From positions 1 to 64,000 of the forward strand of contig CAMDEA010000010.1 in the NCBI GenBank assembly GCA_945893045.1: DNA of 64,000 bases, in the 5' to 3' direction. Of this stretch, positions 61,201 to 64,000 are shown in pieces (position 1 is the stretch's first letter; every line of letters starts with the position of its first letter). Source of the stretch: Planctomyces sp. SH-PL62 (GTDB lineage: Bacteria > Planctomycetota > Planctomycetia > Planctomycetales > Planctomycetaceae). The notes under the pieces are model-generated. The model made no database searches. It was not told the origin of the DNA and saw only the letters and a list, made by a program, of their open reading frames with translations. The position numbers were made by a program, and so were the translations under genes.

Positions 61201-63998
61201 CCGACAGAGTGAACAACGTCTCGACCACTCGCTGGCGCGTCGTGCTTGTTTCCAAACTCGCCCAGTGCATACACCACATCGCCGAACGTCGGATGCGCGG
61301 TCGCCTTGTCGGCCTCATGGAAGAACTCGTAGCGCAGCGTTTCTCCGTCTCGCAGCGGTCGCTGATACGACAGCCACGACGGCGACTCGTCCGCCCAAAA
61401 ACTGTTGCGTCGAGCGGACCGCAGCTCGCCATCTACGAGCCTCCAATCGGTTTGGCTTTGACCGACTTCGACGGGTTCGCCCTCCATCGTCCCGTCGTCT
61501 TCCACGATCGTCGAGTACGTCTGATTGTTCTGCGTCACCTTCACTTGGATGTATCGCCGACTTCGCAGCGCATCGGGCTTTGATTCGCCGCAGTACGACG
61601 CGACCCAACCTCGCAGCCGAGCATCGCTCAACAACGCCACTTCGCGCGGGATCGTGGGCGAGCCGGTGATTCGCAGGTTGCGATACGTCGGCGTGAAGCC
61701 CACCTTTCCACCGAGCGTGAGCCACGGTGCCGCAGTCCCGGCCTGATCTTCAAGGACCAATTGACCATTCGCAAAGTGACGCACCGTGTTGCCACCGACT
61801 TGGATCGTGTACCGGTTCCACGGCAAACGATTCAGCAGGTTCGTCATCTTGGGACTGTTCTCGTAGCCTGAACCACCTTTGCCCGTGATGTAGACCGCAT
61901 CGTTGTAGGCATAGATTTGACACGACACACCGCCGTAGCCCGTCAGCCCTTCGGTCCAACCTCCTTCGCGGCCTTCGACAGTCAGTTCAAACGATCCGGT
62001 CAGCGGCACGGTGAAGCACAAATCGGATTCGGCACCGTTCGAGACGTGCGACAAATAACTTTCATGAGCAAACCACGTCGGCGGCAACGCACCCATCATG
62101 CGTTCGCTGGCCGTGGCGAAATTGATGGCGTCCCACAGCTTGGGCCGCACTTTCAACCAGTCGGTGTGAACCGGTGAGCCACGAACGTCCGCGCGTTGCT
62201 TGCTCAGTTCTTCGGTCAAACGCGGAGTCGCCGGACCACTCGTCAGTCGCAATCGCATCAGCTCGATGAGCGCCATGCGGAAGTGATCGCGGATGCGAGC
62301 CGCTTGCGTGCGCTGCCCGTGCTCGATGAGCTGCTTCATCAATAACTCTGCGACTTCACGCCATTCGGGATGCAGCGCCGCTTCGACCGCGACGACATAG
62401 GTGTCGAGCGGCGGTTGCGGCTTGTTCGCCATCTCCCACGGCGGCACTTCCTTCGTGGTGACTGCCAATAGCTCGGCCAATCGCGCCGGGACTTCGCTGG
62501 CCGCCGCCCCTTTCGTCGAGCCGTCGCGCATCACGAGTGCGAGCGTTCGCAACGATTTCACGGATGCGGATTGAACGGGGAACTCAGCCAGCTCGCGAAT
62601 CAGTTCGTCCAACTGGCCGAGTTCCCGCGCGGTGGCGACCAACTCCCAGTTCGTGCTGTAAACATCCAGCAATAACCCCGATCCCAAATTGGGGAACAAT
62701 TCGGGCGACACGAAATCGACCACCGAGCGCACCACCGTTTGATCGCCGCTGGGCAACGCCCACTTCCGCAAGAACTCATACCGTTCCGCCGGCGCGAGCT
62801 TCCGCAGTTCACGAGCCGTTCGAACGGCGAGGTTGAACGTGTTGAATCCGGTGCCGTACCGCGCGGCTCGCGGATCAATGGCAGCCGTGAGAAGTTCGAG
62901 ACCTTCCGCGATCGCTCCGGTCTCCAGCAATGCTCCCGCAACTTGCTGATTGCGAACGTGATTCAAGTAAACCGCATAGTCGGCACCGAACCGTTGCGCA
63001 TTGAGCGGCTTTGTGAGCACGGCCAGCGCACAGCGTTTCGCATCCTCAGATCGGCCCGACTTCGCGTGAAGCTCCGCGGCTCGCACCAGGAACCACGACG
63101 CGTTCACTCGGAAGTTTGACTCCGCGGGCAACGCCGACGCTCGTTCGGCGATGGCTTCGAGCAACGCGATCGCCGACTTCTCCGATTTCGGCTCATGCAA
63201 CCCGGCAGAGATCGCATGACAGAGATAATCAAGCTGCTGCTCGGTCGCCGATTTGACGTCGCCAATCAGCGTCTTGAGCCACTTGTTCGCCGTGTCCGCG
63301 TCCTTTTCAGCAATCGCCAGTTGCACCGCGATGACTCGCGCGATTGCCTGATCGAACCTCGCGACCGCTGGTGCCGGCGTTGTTGCGGTTGGGGCTGTCT
63401 TATCCGTTTGAGCTGCGGGCTTCTCATCCTTCGGAGCTTCTTTGGACGGTCCACCATCCAACGCGGGCTGCAATCGCTTCTTCAATTCCTCCGTCTGCTT
63501 GGCGAGCACCGACCACCGAACCAACTCGGCTCCCACGCTTTCCGGCGCTGGCAAGCGAAACTCTCGCCGATTCATGATGTTGATGTCGTAAGTCAACTGC
63601 GACTGAATCGGAAACGCGAAGACGCGGCCCGCCGGCTTCCGAGGCACAACAACGTCTCGCAAGATCTCCACGACGTCACCAGCCGGAGCGTTCTTTTCGT
63701 TCCACAGCTTCACCAACCGCAGCAACGTCGGTCCCACAAACTGCGCATCAGCGTCGTTGAACAGCTCCTTGCCGCCACGCTCCTTGAACGCCTCACGAGC
63801 CAACTTCAGCGACTCTTCGATCTCCCCTTTCTCCGCCGCTTGAGTCGCCTGCTGCAACTGCTGATGTCCCTGAAACACAGCCTGCGCAGGTTGCTGAGAC
63901 TTTCCTCCCAAGAGACCGCGCAGGAAGTCAAACTGAGCCGACGCCGACTGCGGAGAAGACAAGCAGCAAGTGGCGATCAGAAACGCCATCAAACACAA
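58242..63998 (-). CDS. Giant DUF1583-like secreted protein (5' end uncertain)
   Basis: About 1918 residues; the frame reaches the window edge, so the start may lie outside (ATG 63989 is the first inside). A hydrophobic N terminus (MAFLIATCCLSSPQSASAQ) suggests a signal peptide. Residues 30-620 are helical, TPR-like. Two large beta domains follow, each ending in FGLFHYANGSDVRVRNVRY-type sequence plus GDWPKTL; a third partial one closes the protein. This matches the planctomycete DUF1581/DUF1583 kind. Two palindromic elements (59140-59231 and 61156-61248) sit at equivalent positions of the two domains. It stops five bases before P5. Function unknown. Confidence 0.7.
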   Translation of the reverse strand: MCLMAFLIATCCLSSPQSASAQFDFLRGLLGGKSQQPAQAVFQGHQQLQQATQAAEKGEIEESLKLAREAFKERGGKELFNDADAQFVGPTLLRLVKLWNEKNAPAGDVVEILRDVVVPRKPAGRVFAFPIQSQLTYDINIMNRREFRLPAPESVGAELVRWSVLAKQTEELKKRLQPALDGGPSKEAPKDEKPAAQTDKTAPTATTPAPAVARFDQAIARVIAVQLAIAEKDADTANKWLKTLIGDVKSATEQQLDYLCHAISAGLHEPKSEKSAIALLEAIAERASALPAESNFRVNASWFLVRAAELHAKSGRSEDAKRCALAVLTKPLNAQRFGADYAVYLNHVRNQQVAGALLETGAIAEGLELLTAAIDPRAARYGTGFNTFNLAVRTARELRKLAPAERYEFLRKWALPSGDQTVVRSVVDFVSPELFPNLGSGLLLDVYSTNWELVATARELGQLDELIRELAEFPVQSASVKSLRTLALVMRDGSTKGAAASEVPARLAELLAVTTKEVPPWEMANKPQPPLDTYVVAVEAALHPEWREVAELLMKQLIEHGQRTQAARIRDHFRMALIELMRLRLTSGPATPRLTEELSKQRADVRGSPVHTDWLKVRPKLWDAINFATASERMMGALPPTWFAHESYLSHVSNGAESDLCFTVPLTGSFELTVEGREGGWTEGLTGYGGVSCQIYAYNDAVYITGKGGSGYENSPKMTNLLNRLPWNRYTIQVGGNTVRHFANGQLVLEDQAGTAAPWLTLGGKVGFTPTYRNLRITGSPTIPREVALLSDARLRGWVASYCGESKPDALRSRRYIQVKVTQNNQTYSTIVEDDGTMEGEPVEVGQSQTDWRLVDGELRSARRNSFWADESPSWLSYQRPLRDGETLRYEFFHEADKATAHPTFGDVVYALGEFGNKHDAPASGRDVVHSVGANDTKTNHSLARRACAGELKDGWNTVAMSLNGGLLAIELNGQEVVTENIVATNSRRIGLFHDAAQTELRVRNVVLTGDWPKTFDEVRAAIEAPTPIEPLPNSRFLTHVIGEQYFSDNAFAVYRRAVKLETPERFQFLRRWVMPNESSDLLRMSGAFTPTHPAPPVLNEHPIDVATAEARQAVDQRLVQTGGNFVCPAILLVLAAAELDRLDELKEEVLKHPAASSPEMARGRAALLGIIALLQDQPDEALANVWECHQLVTNQEGPQYARWGDVALASLAIQHPTTRDAAFELLDRIKGRQLQASKPGTPEFARFVRQLHGQALSLIYGGVPEEFGSQPKTSQWRTVSQPTAKSRGEGYPIASFDVVAGEIAQRGGHEFDGAYFQSPLLGNYEVSCRLSHFDWRESMLMVSGIANALKYTHNEVKVLHVRPPIVELPIAKPITPKVLQWHDYKVIVKDGRFTSFVNGQNLYEEALPEQPDPWLAVVGMPVYASRAVRDIVITGEPLIPKELDLLAQSDLKSWMTDYFATDAGKSSFEWQLDDGVLTSPQMLDANPSRDRRKVENIIRYHRPMLEDGEIRYEFYYDPEVKLAAPASSQFSYLGANAPKRTVKGQSLVHPALDRMVCLIEPDGVKIHWLTDGRWDRTGLMAGNIDPHQVTRRVSEGERSGKLTDESDAERSPSLTRRVTSLKPREWNAIKFTTKGDTLTIELNGDIVFTRDIEPTNLRHFGLFHYANGSDVRVRNVRYRGDWPKTLPPIKQQELAASSRKMTEIPDAELPDTASFDFTRSKFDTTQFSYHWDAAAAAKRIQSTSDGLRFFLTAGEAKPQTAGVHTKLRLSGDFIATIEYAGLKTAPPSGTWGSGLSFKVNVDGKRESGIEARQWEKSKGTTAMSQSRSPQGEYLYSSESLTDFAESGRMRLVRRGAALYCLTAETGSDNFRLVAHRPIGTGDTHYIAIQADASDQAAGAEFLLKNMSIRATKIMKVK
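59140..59231. repeat. Palindromic element inside the DUF1583-like CDS (B)
   Basis: Perfect 34-base arms (GTAACCCGACGCGTCAGCGA to GGGCGAGCGCTCCG and complement), loop 24 bases. Translated in frame on the minus strand as VTRRVSEGERSG ... SLTRRVTS. The arm core AACCCGACGCGTCAGCGAGG is a close match to the element at 51178-51262. Confidence 0.95.
61156..61248. repeat. Palindromic element inside the DUF1583-like CDS (C)
   Basis: Perfect 25-base arms (CAAGCACGACGCGCCAGCGA to GTGGT and complement), loop 43 bases. Translated in frame as KHDAPASGRD ... NHSLARRACA. A different sequence family from element B. Confidence 0.93.
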
Positions 63999-64000
63999 CT

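Overview
The window looks like a chromosomal segment of a planctomycete (Planctomycetota). The evidence is the gene content: a large DUF1549/DUF1553 cytochrome protein followed by a DUF1501 protein, a second DUF1549/DUF1553 protein, DUF1080, Tat-dependent Gfo/Idh/MocA oxidoreductases, a Ser/Thr kinase fused to WD40 repeats, M56/BlaI pairs and giant secreted proteins. The DNA is GC-rich, so long antisense open frames are common and most of them are shadows. I cannot name a genus. No rRNA, tRNA, CRISPR array, transposase or phage gene was recognised.

Layout. 0-6 kb: a FixJ-type response regulator, an MFS transporter, an SsuD-like flavin monooxygenase, a secreted propeller-like protein, an SMP-30 lactonase and a DinB protein. 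6-13 kb: one secreted protein of about 2200 residues. 13-23 kb: lysS, a DUF1080 protein, a 1707-residue cytochrome/WD40/DUF1549/DUF1553 protein, a toxin-antitoxin pair whose toxin is frameshifted, then the DUF1501 protein. 23-29 kb: speA and speB (arginine to agmatine to putrescine), a zinc aspartoacylase-like enzyme, an HpcH/HpaI aldolase and an oxidoreductase, facing pyrE. 29-36 kb: pyrE, a DUF1549/DUF1553 protein, small membrane and coiled-coil proteins, a mutarotase lipoprotein and a coiled-coil protein. 35-44 kb: alanine dehydrogenase, a YfhO-like membrane protein, an intact RelE/ParE-type toxin-antitoxin pair, a ceramidase-like enzyme, a secreted unknown, a two-gene cassette with a retropepsin-like protease, and another oxidoreductase. 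44-50 kb: the Ser/Thr kinase, a membrane protein, a SlyD-like FKBP and a CsbD-like protein.

50-64 kb is the most distinctive region. All genes run on the minus strand: a giant DUF1583-like secreted protein, two small secreted paralogues (P5, P4), a short gap with a promoter whose spacer holds a dyad, then blaI, a BlaR1-type M56 peptidase carrying WD40 repeats, three more paralogues (P3, P2, P1) and a secreted caspase-fold protein without an obvious catalytic Cys. Several junctions overlap by 4 bp or are separated by only a few bases. I read this as a BlaI/M56-controlled module exporting a tandem family of roughly 280-residue proteins of unknown function.

The second theme is palindromic elements. 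Hairpin-like elements of about 50-215 bp, from several families, lie between most genes. At least eight lie inside reading frames without breaking them. One sits in the signal peptide of the caspase-fold protein, is flanked by an exact 8-bp direct repeat and adds exactly 31 codons, which is strong evidence that these are insertions. Others supply stop codons (both convergent genes at 29.0-29.1 kb stop inside one element) or a ribosome binding site. They resemble in principle the Rickettsia palindromic elements and deserve a genome-wide survey.
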